Positions 57,129-64,000 of a stretch of 64,000 nucleotides of DNA are shown piece by piece. Within the stretch, counting starts at the first letter, position 1; each line of letters opens with the position of its first letter. The notes below the pieces were generated by a model. It saw nothing but the letters and a program-made list of their open reading frames with translations. It did no database searches and had not been told where the DNA came from. This stretch comes from Phytomonospora endophytica (GTDB lineage: Bacteria > Actinomycetota > Actinomycetes > Mycobacteriales > Micromonosporaceae), in NCBI RefSeq assembly GCF_014202425.1, contig NZ_JACHGT010000001.1, forward strand, positions 475,160 through 539,159. Reading direction: 5' to 3'. The position numbers and the translations under genes are program-made.

Positions 57129-57971
57129 TCAATCCGGATCGCTGGGGTGTTCGGGATCGAGCCGGTGCACACGCAGCCGCCGCTCGGCCAGCGCCGCCCA
57201 GTCGAAGGAGATCCGGAACGACTCGTCATCGTCCAGACGCTCCGGATCGGCGTGCACGAGCCCCTCGGGCGTGTCGACCGTCAACGAGACGATCGTCGCG
57301 CTCGACAGGAAGACCAGCGGATTCACCGCGAAGTCCACCAGCCCGTGCCGCACGTCCTCGGTGTCACGCTCGATGAGCCTCGCCAGCTCCGTGATGGTCG
57401 TCGTGACCTCATCGGGCTTGTTGAGATCCTCGGTGAACAGCTCCGCCAGCTCCCCGGCGATCGCCGCGATCTGATACTGCCAGCGGCCCTCATCGGACTC
57501 GCGCTCCCACTCCGGATCCATCGGCAGCACCTCTGACGGCAGCGGAAGCATCTGCGGTATCCGCCACCGCTCGGTCCCACCGACCACCTCATGACGGCAC
57601 AACCCCAGCCTGCCCATCAGCAGTGCCAGATCCCGGACCGTCCGCGGCTCGCGCAGCCCCAGCCGCCCGAGCGCGCCGACACAGCGTTCCCTCCGCTGCC
57701 GGTCGGAAGCGTCGATCTCACTGGTACGCCACTGCTCGTCGGTCGAGAAACCCCAGAAGATCGGGCCCTCCAGACCACCGGTCGCGTTGTCGAACCAGCG
57801 TTCGCCACTTCGCTGACCCCGCGCGACCAGCGCGTCGAGGTCGCCGTCGGCCTCACTGCCGGTCGCCCCACGCAGCAGCAGCCACAGCCACTGACCCTGC
57901 GTCATCGGGAGCACCTGGAACCAGCCGGACGCCATCCACTCGTTACCGTTCGGGTCTTTCCGCCTCGCCAT
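57129..57971 (-). CDS. Unknown 280-residue cytosolic protein
   Basis: Not recognised with confidence; the start N-E-W-M-A-S-G-W-F-Q-V-L-P and W-L-W-L-L-L-R-G recall a Streptomyces family of unknown function. A central region (residues about 85-130) with L-G-R-L-G-L-R-E-P-R-T-V-R-D-L-A-L-L-M-G-R-L-G looks like a winged helix, and D-F-A-V-N-P-L-V-F-L-S follows later. No signal or membrane segment. ATG 57971 lies 12 bases after an in-frame GTG that could also serve. It is divergent from the two-component operon. Confidence 0.6.
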   Translation of the reverse strand: MARRKDPNGNEWMASGWFQVLPMTQGQWLWLLLRGATGSEADGDLDALVARGQRSGERWFDNATGGLEGPIFWGFSTDEQWRTSEIDASDRQRRERCVGALGRLGLREPRTVRDLALLMGRLGLCRHEVVGGTERWRIPQMLPLPSEVLPMDPEWERESDEGRWQYQIAAIAGELAELFTEDLNKPDEVTTTITELARLIERDTEDVRHGLVDFAVNPLVFLSSATIVSLTVDTPEGLVHADPERLDDDESFRISFDWAALAERRLRVHRLDPEHPSDPD

Positions 57972-58136
57972 CTCGACCCCCACGTTGCGTAGTGATCAGT
58001 ACACGGTGAAAGCTTGAAGATTCTCGCGGTGTAGTGCACGTGCGACGTGGCCGTCGATCCGGCCACCGACCTGTCTCCATTGTGGACCGCGTTCGCCTCG
58101 TCGGCACGCGGCTGTATGAGACTTGTCTGAGAATAC

Positions 58137-58182
58137 GGTGACGGTCCTGTCACCTGCGGTATTACCAGGGTACCGTCCCTGG
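58137..58182 (+). promoter_or_regulatory. Two inverted repeats before the response regulator
   Basis: GGTGAC-N6-GTCACC (58137-58154) and CCAGGG-N6-CCCTGG (58165-58182) lie side by side immediately before the GTG at 58185. TACCGT (58171-58176) may be the -10 box. The first could be the binding site for autoregulation; this is inference. Confidence 0.45.
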
Positions 58183-58184
58183 AT

Positions 58185-58880
58185 GTGACATCCGCCGGCA
58201 CGCAGCGCCCCACCCGCGTTCTCGTGGCCGACGACGACCCGGCCGTGCGCGAAGTGCTCGTGACCGCACTCGAACTCGCCGGGCACAAAGTGCGCGCCGA
58301 ACCCGATGGATCCCGCGCGCTCGCCGCGCTCGGCGAGTGGCCGCCGGATGTCGTCGTGCTCGACCTGCTCATGCCTCACGCCGACGGCCTCGAAGTCTGC
58401 CGACGTCTTCGTACCCGCGGAGATCGAGTTCCAATCCTCATGCTCACCGCCCGCGACGCCGTCGGCGACCGCGTGGCCGGGCTCGACGCCGGCGCCGACG
58501 ACTACCTCGCCAAACCTTTCGAACTCGACGAGCTCCTCGCGCGCGTCCGCGCGCTGCTCCGGCGCGCCTACCCGGCCGCCGAGACGCGCTCCCACGCGGG
58601 CGTCACCCTCGACCCGTCCGAACGGCGGGTGTGGCGCGACGGCGAGGAGATCGAACTCACCCGCACCGAGTTCGCGCTCCTGGAAATCCTCGTGGCGAAC
58701 GCCGGGCGAGTCGTGACGCGAGAAGTGCTCACCGAGCAGGTCTGGGGCTTCGACTTCGGGCCCACCTCGAACTCCCTCGACGTGTACATCGGCTACGTCC
58801 GCCGCAAACTCGAAAACGGCGGCCGCGAACGCGTCGTGCGCACCGTCCGAGGGCTCGGCTACCGCCTGGGCCCCGGGTGA
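58185..58880 (+). CDS. OmpR/PhoB-type response regulator (MprA-like)
   Basis: A 231-residue regulator. The receiver has V-A-D-D-D-P, the phospho-acceptor in V-V-V-L-D-L-L-M-P, L-M-L-T-A and L-A-K-P-F. The C-terminal winged helix has L-T-R-T-E-F-A-L-L, N-S-L-D-V-Y-I-G-Y-V-R-R-K-L and T-V-R-G-L-G-Y-R-L. Its stop overlaps the kinase start (GTGA), so they are co-translated. MprA-like in layout; the signal is unknown, though the downstream cell-wall enzyme suggests envelope stress. Confidence 0.92.
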   Translation: MTSAGTQRPTRVLVADDDPAVREVLVTALELAGHKVRAEPDGSRALAALGEWPPDVVVLDLLMPHADGLEVCRRLRTRGDRVPILMLTARDAVGDRVAGLDAGADDYLAKPFELDELLARVRALLRRAYPAAETRSHAGVTLDPSERRVWRDGEEIELTRTEFALLEILVANAGRVVTREVLTEQVWGFDFGPTSNSLDVYIGYVRRKLENGGRERVVRTVRGLGYRLGPG

Positions 58881-60202
58881 ACCGTTCGATCCGGGCGAGG
58901 GTGAGCGTCACGGCCGCGCTGGCCGCGGCGATCGTGGCGATCCTGGCGCTCTCGGCGGCCTACCTGGTAACCCGCCACGAACTGAACGCCGAACTCGACC
59001 TGAGCCTGCGGAGGGCCGCGACGAACGTCGCCCGCCAGGTCGACGCGGGGACCTGGGTGCACGCGGGGGAGTGCCTGTGGCTCGCCTCACCCGGCTGCGT
59101 CCAGCTCGTGGCCGCCGACGGCACCGTCACGCCCGAACCGGACGCGAACCAGCCCGCCGTCGCGCCCGGCGCCCGGGACGTCGCCACGGGCGACCGTGCG
59201 GCGTTCTACCGGGACTCGACCCTCGACGGGCATCCCGTGCGCAGCTACATCGCGCCCGTGTCCGGTGGAGGGGCCGTACAGGTCTCCGTGCGCGCCGACT
59301 CCGTCGACAGGGGCCTCGCCCGCATCGGCGTCGCCCTGGGCCTGACCGGGGCCGCCGGGGTGCTCCTCGCCGCGCTCCTCGGCTATCTGGTGGCGCGCAC
59401 GAGCCTGCGCCCGGTCGCCGAGCTGACCCGCACGGCCGAGACGATCGCGGCGACCCGCGACCCGGCCCACCGCATCGACGTGCGCGGTGACGACGAGCTC
59501 GCCCGTCTCGGCGCCAGTGTCAACACCATGCTCGACGAGCTCGACGCGGCCCTGCGAGCGCAGCGGCGGCTCGTCGCCGACGCCTCGCATGAGCTGCGCA
59601 CGCCCTTGACGAGCCTGCGCGCCGGCCTGGACCTGCTCGCACGCGGTGAACTGCCGCCGGAGCGGGCGGTGCGGCTGGCGGAGAGCCTGCGGGTGCAGGG
59701 CGTCGAGCTGACCGGGCTGGTCAACGACCTGATCGAGCTGGCGCGCGGTGACGACGGGGAGCGCCACGTCGAGGACGTGCGGCTGGACGCCTTGGTGGAG
59801 CACTGCGTGGACACGGCACGGAGGCATTGGCCGGGCGTGGAGTTCACGGTCGCGGTGGAGGCGACGGTGGTCGACGGGGTGCCGGAGCGGTTGGCGCGTG
59901 CGGTGGCGAACCTCCTGGACAACGCGGCGAAGTTCGCGGGGTCCGGGCACGTCCGGGTCGGGCTGGACGGGGGCGTGTTGCGGATCGCCGACGACGGCCC
60001 GGGCATCGCGGAGGGAGAGTTGCCGCGTGTGTTCGATCGGTTCTGGCGTGCGCCGTCCGCGCGCGGTCTGCCGGGTTCGGGTCTGGGGCTGGCGATCGTG
60101 CGGCAGGTGGTGGAGGCGCACGGCGGGGTCGTGACGGTGGAGTCGAAGGAGGGGGAGGGGACGGTGGTGACCGTCGCCCTCCCCGCGAACAGAACCACTT
60201 AA
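58877..60202 (+). CDS. Sensor histidine kinase (MprB-like)
   Basis: A 441-residue membrane kinase: TM1 (about residues 10-33), extracytoplasmic domain (about 34-150) with two Cys, TM2 (about 152-175), HAMP, H-box D-A-S-H-E-L-R-T-P-L, N-box N-L-L-D-N-A-A-K-F, G1 D-D-G-P-G-I and G2 G-S-G-L-G-L-A. GTG start overlaps the regulator's stop by 4 bases. The stop shares TTAA with the convergent DD-peptidase gene. Confidence 0.92.
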   Translation: MNRSIRARVSVTAALAAAIVAILALSAAYLVTRHELNAELDLSLRRAATNVARQVDAGTWVHAGECLWLASPGCVQLVAADGTVTPEPDANQPAVAPGARDVATGDRAAFYRDSTLDGHPVRSYIAPVSGGGAVQVSVRADSVDRGLARIGVALGLTGAAGVLLAALLGYLVARTSLRPVAELTRTAETIAATRDPAHRIDVRGDDELARLGASVNTMLDELDAALRAQRRLVADASHELRTPLTSLRAGLDLLARGELPPERAVRLAESLRVQGVELTGLVNDLIELARGDDGERHVEDVRLDALVEHCVDTARRHWPGVEFTVAVEATVVDGVPERLARAVANLLDNAAKFAGSGHVRVGLDGGVLRIADDGPGIAEGELPRVFDRFWRAPSARGLPGSGLGLAIVRQVVEAHGGVVTVESKEGEGTVVTVALPANRTT

Positions 60203-61779
60203 CACACTGACGGCATCACCCATGAGCACTCGACGTCCGTGGGGTACCCGGGGTCGGTCGCCGTCGGCACGGCCGTTGCCGCGAGTCCTTCGGCGTTCTT
60301 GCTGTACGAGGCGAGTGCGATGGCGATCTGGTCCTCGATCGGTTTGACACTCAGTTGGGTGACGAGGTGGTTGAGCTGGACGCCGAAGACGAGGAGTCTG
60401 CCGTCGGCGTCGGTGACGTATCCCGACAGCGAGGACACTCCGGTCATGGAGCCGGTCTTGCCGTGGACGTTGTTGGCGGCGGGCGTGTCGCGCATGCGGT
60501 TGCGGAGGGTTCCGCCGGTCAGGTAGTCGGGGTTGCCCGCGATCGGGAGTGAGGCCTCCCAGGTCGGGTACCAGGGTTCGGCGCGGATGGCGACGAGCAG
60601 GTCCATGATCTCGGCGGTGGGGATGTAGGTCCTGCGGGTCATTCCGGAGCCGTCCTCGGCGACGTACTTGTCGGTGTCCATGCCCTTGGTCGCGGCGTAG
60701 GCGTTGATCGCGCCCATGCCCGCGTCCCAGGTGCCTTCTCCGGCGGTGGCCTGTCCGATGGCCTTGACGAGCACTTCGCCGTGGCTGTTGAGCGAGTACT
60801 TCATGAAGGGGACGATCATCTCCGACAACGGCATCGAGTCGCGTGCGGCGAGGACGGGCGCGTTCTCGGGGGCGCTGATGCCGACGCGGGTGCGGCCGTC
60901 GACGGTGATGCCGTGCTTCCTCATGGCCGTGCGGAAGATCTCGGCGACGAGCCCGGTCGGTTCCCACACCGACGGCAGGTCGGCGGCGGGTTCACCACCG
61001 ACGGGGATCGTGCCCGACACGTCGATGATGTTGCTGCCGTGGCGGCGTTCGATCCAGATGTCGTTCTCGCCGTCGGCGGCGACGGTCTTGGCCGTGTTGG
61101 AGACACGGATGTACTTGTTCGGCGGATCCATCTTGATCTTGGGTCGTCCGCCGACCTTCCCCGGCGACACCTCGAAGAAGATCGTCCCGGCGTTGTAGTC
61201 GGTGTCGTAGCCGGAGATGTTCAGCGCCGAGACCTGCGCGGCGAACTGGTAGGGCTCGTCGTCCCAGGCCCATTCCAGGCCGAGGCGGCGGGAGTCGAAG
61301 AAGGTGTCGTCGGCGATGAGGTCGCCGGTCACGGAGGTGACTCCGGCTTCGGCGAGTTTCGCGGCGAGCGCGTCGTAGTCGGCGTCGATCATGGTCGGGT
61401 CACCGGTGCCGCGTAGGTAGACGTCGCCGTCGAGGACGCCGTTGTGCACGGTGCCGTCGCCGCGTACGTCGGTGGTGAAGCGGTGGTCGGGGCCGAGGAT
61501 GCTCATCGCGGCGGCCGACGTCAGGAGCTTCATGTTCGAGGCGGGGATGCCGGCGCGGTCGCCTTGGTGGTCGTAGATCGTCTCGCCGGTGGCGGCGTCG
61601 CGGACCTGGACGGTGCTCTGCGCGCCGGACAGGCGCGCGTCGGTGAGGATCTGGTCGATGATCTCGACGAGCCGGGCGTCGTCGGACGGGTCGGCGCCGG
61701 CCGAGTTCACGGCGAACGCCACGGACCCGGCGGCCACGAGGGCGGGCACCAGCACTTTGACGAGCAGGTTTCTCTTCAT
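60199..61779 (-). CDS. dacB: PBP4-type D-Ala-D-Ala carboxypeptidase/endopeptidase
   Basis: A 526-residue secreted class C penicillin-binding protein (S13). Signal peptide M-K-R-N-L-L-V-K-V-L-V-P to near residue 30 (S-A-G-A-D). Active-site motifs: A-S-N-M-K (SxxK), S-L-N (SxN) and H-G-K-T-G. The insertion between SxxK and SxN is about 230 residues, as in the family. It trims or cuts cross-links in peptidoglycan. An ATG at 61788 is an alternative; GGAG spacing favours 61779. Convergent with the two-component genes. Confidence 0.9.
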   Translation of the reverse strand: MKRNLLVKVLVPALVAAGSVAFAVNSAGADPSDDARLVEIIDQILTDARLSGAQSTVQVRDAATGETIYDHQGDRAGIPASNMKLLTSAAAMSILGPDHRFTTDVRGDGTVHNGVLDGDVYLRGTGDPTMIDADYDALAAKLAEAGVTSVTGDLIADDTFFDSRRLGLEWAWDDEPYQFAAQVSALNISGYDTDYNAGTIFFEVSPGKVGGRPKIKMDPPNKYIRVSNTAKTVAADGENDIWIERRHGSNIIDVSGTIPVGGEPAADLPSVWEPTGLVAEIFRTAMRKHGITVDGRTRVGISAPENAPVLAARDSMPLSEMIVPFMKYSLNSHGEVLVKAIGQATAGEGTWDAGMGAINAYAATKGMDTDKYVAEDGSGMTRRTYIPTAEIMDLLVAIRAEPWYPTWEASLPIAGNPDYLTGGTLRNRMRDTPAANNVHGKTGSMTGVSSLSGYVTDADGRLLVFGVQLNHLVTQLSVKPIEDQIAIALASYSKNAEGLAATAVPTATDPGYPTDVECSWVMPSVC

Positions 61780-61908
61780 GTCGGGCATCTCCGATCGACC
61801 TGGACGGTTGTCACCCCTCTCGACGACGGCGACACGTGTTCGCGTTTGTTGCCGAGCCCGTATTAAGGGGGTGATGTTCGTCTCATTCGACGGCGGATCG
61901 TAACCTCG

Positions 61909-62988
61909 TCAGCCCTGGGACGCGTCGAGGCCGGTGCATCCGCGCAGGTCGGTGAGCTTCTCCTCGATCCGGGTCGCCTCCTCGCCCGTCGACGGCACGG
62001 GCCGGCCGTCGCCGTCGATGAACGCGGGCACGAAGTCGGTTCCGGTGAGCTCGCCGTCGTCGACGGTCAGTTCGAGGACGCCGGTGTCGTTGCTGTAGGC
62101 GTTGTCGCGGTACCAGAGGAAGTTCCCGAGGCCGTAGGCCACATAGGAGTCGCCTGTCCAGCCTTCGCCCTGGAGGAGGTGGGCGTGGGTTCCGACGATC
62201 GCGTCGGCTCCGGCGTCGGAGAGTCGCTTCGCCCAGTCCTTCTGCTCGTCGTTGGGACACTTGTCGCCCTCGGTGCCCCAGTGCATCATCATGATCACGA
62301 CGTCGGCCTGTTCGGCGGCGTTTTCGACGGCCTGGATGAGCCGTTCCTCGTGCGCGACGTGTGCGATGCCGGGCTTGGAGTCGGTCGCCATCCACGTGTC
62401 CCACAGTTCCCAGACCTGCGAGGCGCCGATGAAGGCGACGGAGGTGCCGTTGAGGTCGACGATGTGGGGCGCGAGCGCGGCATCGGCGTCCATGCCGGCG
62501 CCGAAGACGGGCAGCCCGGCCGCTTCGGCGGCGTCGAGGGTGTCGACGAGGCCGTCGCGGCCGTAGTCGAGGGTGTGGTTGTTGGCGAGGCTGACCAGGT
62601 CGATTCCGGCGGCCTTGACGGCTTCGTAGGCGGCCGGGGTGGTCTTGAACTTGTACTGCTTCGGCTGGGCGTCGTCGCTGTCGGTCACCGAGGTCTCGAA
62701 GTTGAGCATCGCGAAGTCGGCGCGGGTGAAGACCTCGGCGACCGGGCCGAACACGGTCGCGGGATCGGCCAGCAGTGCGGCGGTGCGGCCCATGAAGTGC
62801 GCGTCGCCGGCGATCGCGATCGTCGCCGGGCCGGGACCCTCGGGCGCGGCGGACGACGCCGACGCGGAATCGGTCGGCGGGGGCGGGGACGCCTCGTCGG
62901 TGGAGGAGCCGCAGGCGGCCGTGGTGAGGATCAGCGCGGCGGCGGCCGCGGCGGTGAGGAGGCGGCGCGGGGACTCGACTGGGGCCAC
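61909..62988 (-). CDS. CapA-like metallophosphatase lipoprotein
   Basis: A 359-residue lipoprotein (lipobox T-A-A-C near residue 25, then a Ser/Pro/Ala linker). The CapA/PgsA-type domain has A-G-D-A-H-F-M-G-R, L-N-F-E-T-S-V-T, L-A-N-N-H-T-L-D-Y-G-R-D-G and G-T-H-A-H-L-L-Q-G, a calcineurin-like fold. In bacilli CapA helps make polyglutamate, but most homologues have unknown roles. GTG 62988 has GATGCT 6 bases upstream; the frame upstream of it lacks a signal peptide in line with the lipobox. Confidence 0.85.
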   Translation of the reverse strand: MAPVESPRRLLTAAAAAALILTTAACGSSTDEASPPPPTDSASASSAAPEGPGPATIAIAGDAHFMGRTAALLADPATVFGPVAEVFTRADFAMLNFETSVTDSDDAQPKQYKFKTTPAAYEAVKAAGIDLVSLANNHTLDYGRDGLVDTLDAAEAAGLPVFGAGMDADAALAPHIVDLNGTSVAFIGASQVWELWDTWMATDSKPGIAHVAHEERLIQAVENAAEQADVVIMMMHWGTEGDKCPNDEQKDWAKRLSDAGADAIVGTHAHLLQGEGWTGDSYVAYGLGNFLWYRDNAYSNDTGVLELTVDDGELTGTDFVPAFIDGDGRPVPSTGEEATRIEEKLTDLRGCTGLDASQG

Positions 62989-63316
62989 GTCGGCAGCATC
63001 GCACAGGAGCGCGCCGAGTCGCGTCGGCCACACCGATCGGACCGGCGGGTTGCGAAATGTGACGCAGGTGACGTTTGCGGAAACATCGGCACTCGGTGCC
63101 ATGACGGCGGGGATCGATCAAGGCGGCGACATGGGCAAACACGTCGTGCGGTGGTATCGCTACCACCGTGCGCCGAGTCCCAGCGTGGCCCACATTACGG
63201 TCCCTGACAGAGGACCACCGCTTCACAAGGTTGACAATGGAGTTCTTACCGAAGAGTGTGTGTCCGCCGGGCGACCCCCGGCACACAGTGTCGTCATGAC
63301 TGACAGGGAGGTCGAC
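62989..63316. other. Divergent intergenic region with hairpin and -35
   Basis: This 328-bp gap between the CapA-like gene and citrate synthase contains CGGTGGTA-TCGC-TACCACCG (63149-63168), a perfect 8-bp hairpin, and a consensus TTGACA at 63231-63236, 80 bp before citrate synthase; its -10 is weak (GAGTGT at 63254-63259). No gene longer than a few dozen codons with a ribosome site was seen. Confidence 0.45.
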
Positions 63317-64000
63317 ATGACCACTTTCATCGAGGTGCCGCGCGGACTGGCCGGCGTGATCGTCACCGATACCGAGGTCGGCGACGTCCGCGGTGAAGAG
63401 GGTTTCTATCACTACCGCCAGTATTCGGCGATCGAGCTGATCGAGAAGCGCGATTTCGAAGACGTATGGCACCTCATGCTCAAGGGCGAACTGCCGACCC
63501 CCGCGCAGCGCGAGGCCTTCATCGCCGAGGTGACGCCGCTGCGGCACCTGCCGAAGCCGGTCGCGGACCTGCTTCCGGCGCTGTCGGGCTCCGTCCCGAT
63601 GGAGGGCCTGCGGACCGCGCTGTCCTTCGCGGCCGCCAACCGCGGCATGAAGCCGCTGCTGGACATCGACGAGGAGACGCGTCTGGCCGACACGCTCTTC
63701 GCGTCGGCGCTGGTGCCGACGATCCTCACGTCGCTGCACCGGCTGCGCCACGGCCTGGAGCCGATCGCTCCTCGTGACGACCTGCCGTACGCGGCGAACT
63801 ACCTGTACATGCTGACCGGTGAGACGCCGAAGCCGGAGCACGCGAAGGCCATCGAGGCCTACCTGATGTCGACGATCGACCACGGGTTCAACGCCTCGAC
63901 GTTCACGGCCCGCGTCATCGCCTCGACCGGGGCCGACATCGGCGCCGCGCTCGTCGGCGCGATCGGCGCGCTGTCCGGTCCGCTGCACGGTGGCGCCCCC
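63317..64000 (+). CDS. Citrate synthase family protein, N-terminal part
   Basis: 228 residues before the window ends; the gene continues outside. The N-terminus (G-L-A-G-V-I-V-T-D-T-E-V-G-D-V-R-G, then F-Y-H-Y-R-Q-Y-S-A-I-E-L) and N-A-S-T-F-T-A-R-V-I-A-S-T with A-L-S-G-P-L-H-G-G-A-P match the short citrate/methylcitrate synthase group. Citrate versus methylcitrate synthase cannot be told; propionyl-CoA produced by the ethylmalonyl-CoA operon makes the latter possible. ATG 63317 follows GGGAGG. Confidence 0.9.
   Translation, partial: MTTFIEVPRGLAGVIVTDTEVGDVRGEEGFYHYRQYSAIELIEKRDFEDVWHLMLKGELPTPAQREAFIAEVTPLRHLPKPVADLLPALSGSVPMEGLRTALSFAAANRGMKPLLDIDEETRLADTLFASALVPTILTSLHRLRHGLEPIAPRDDLPYAANYLYMLTGETPKPEHAKAIEAYLMSTIDHGFNASTFTARVIASTGADIGAALVGAIGALSGPLHGGAP

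Overview
The window is about 70% G+C, its genes lie close together on both strands, GTG starts are common, and Shine-Dalgarno sites alternate with many genes that seem to have no leader. With the actinobacterial marker families seen here (LppM lipoprotein, DUF2752, DUF4097 with a ribbon-helix-helix partner, AfsR/SARP regulator, PASTA kinase, ccr-type ethylmalonyl-CoA operon) it is chromosomal DNA of a filamentous or soil actinomycete. Genus cannot be fixed from this stretch; a relative of Glycomycetaceae or Micromonosporaceae is only a guess. No rRNA, tRNA, CRISPR array, transposase, integrase or phage gene was seen.

Layout. 1-13.3 kb is housekeeping: end of an M16 peptidase, dapB, membrane-anchored and acetyltransferase genes, a GT87 mannosyltransferase, an LppM lipoprotein, a YcaQ/AlkX-type glycosylase, a repeat-filled gap (7.1-7.8 kb), DUF2752, a DUF4097/RHH operon, then thyX-dapA-rnj. 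13.4-22.3 kb carries secreted proteins (BNR/YCF48 repeat protein, large subtilase, 5'-nucleotidase) and small unknowns including a SUKH-like protein. 22.4-27.7 kb is regulator/target territory: TetR-MFS, TetR-GNAT, a quinone oxidoreductase under a MerR-type promoter, and a cytosolic Ca-binding-repeat protein. 27.8-33.1 kb encodes two secreted carbohydrate-linked proteins (CBM2 metallopeptidase; GH92 alpha-mannosidase). 33.1-39.1 kb holds two paralogous Cys-rich mini-proteins around a P450, a PASTA kinase and a BCCT transporter. 39.1-45.4 kb has valS, a divergent Ham1-like protein, MTH1187, a GH25 lysozyme with a Tat-exported amidase, and an SDR. 45.4-48.2 kb is an AfsR-type regulator. 48.5-54.7 kb is a tightly overlapping ethylmalonyl-CoA operon (ccr-ecm-mcl-mch-mcd). 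The end holds a lipoprotein, a second repeat block in opposite orientation, a TetR gene, an MprAB-like two-component system, a PBP4-type DD-peptidase, a CapA-like lipoprotein and the start of citrate synthase.

The most novel item is a mini-protein family: two genes 5.5 kb apart on opposite strands share a non-Sec-like N-terminal segment (M-K-x-x-N-K-x-A-D-R-L ... A-A-P-C-E) followed by unrelated Cys-rich tails, and share a 9-bp element upstream. Other signals worth checking are a 15-bp palindrome shared by the P450 and GH25 genes, an intergenic repeat family in inverted orientation 48 kb apart, an inverted-repeat operator lying on the leaderless promoter of the RHH/DUF4097 operon, and a 19-bp-spacer MerR-type promoter.
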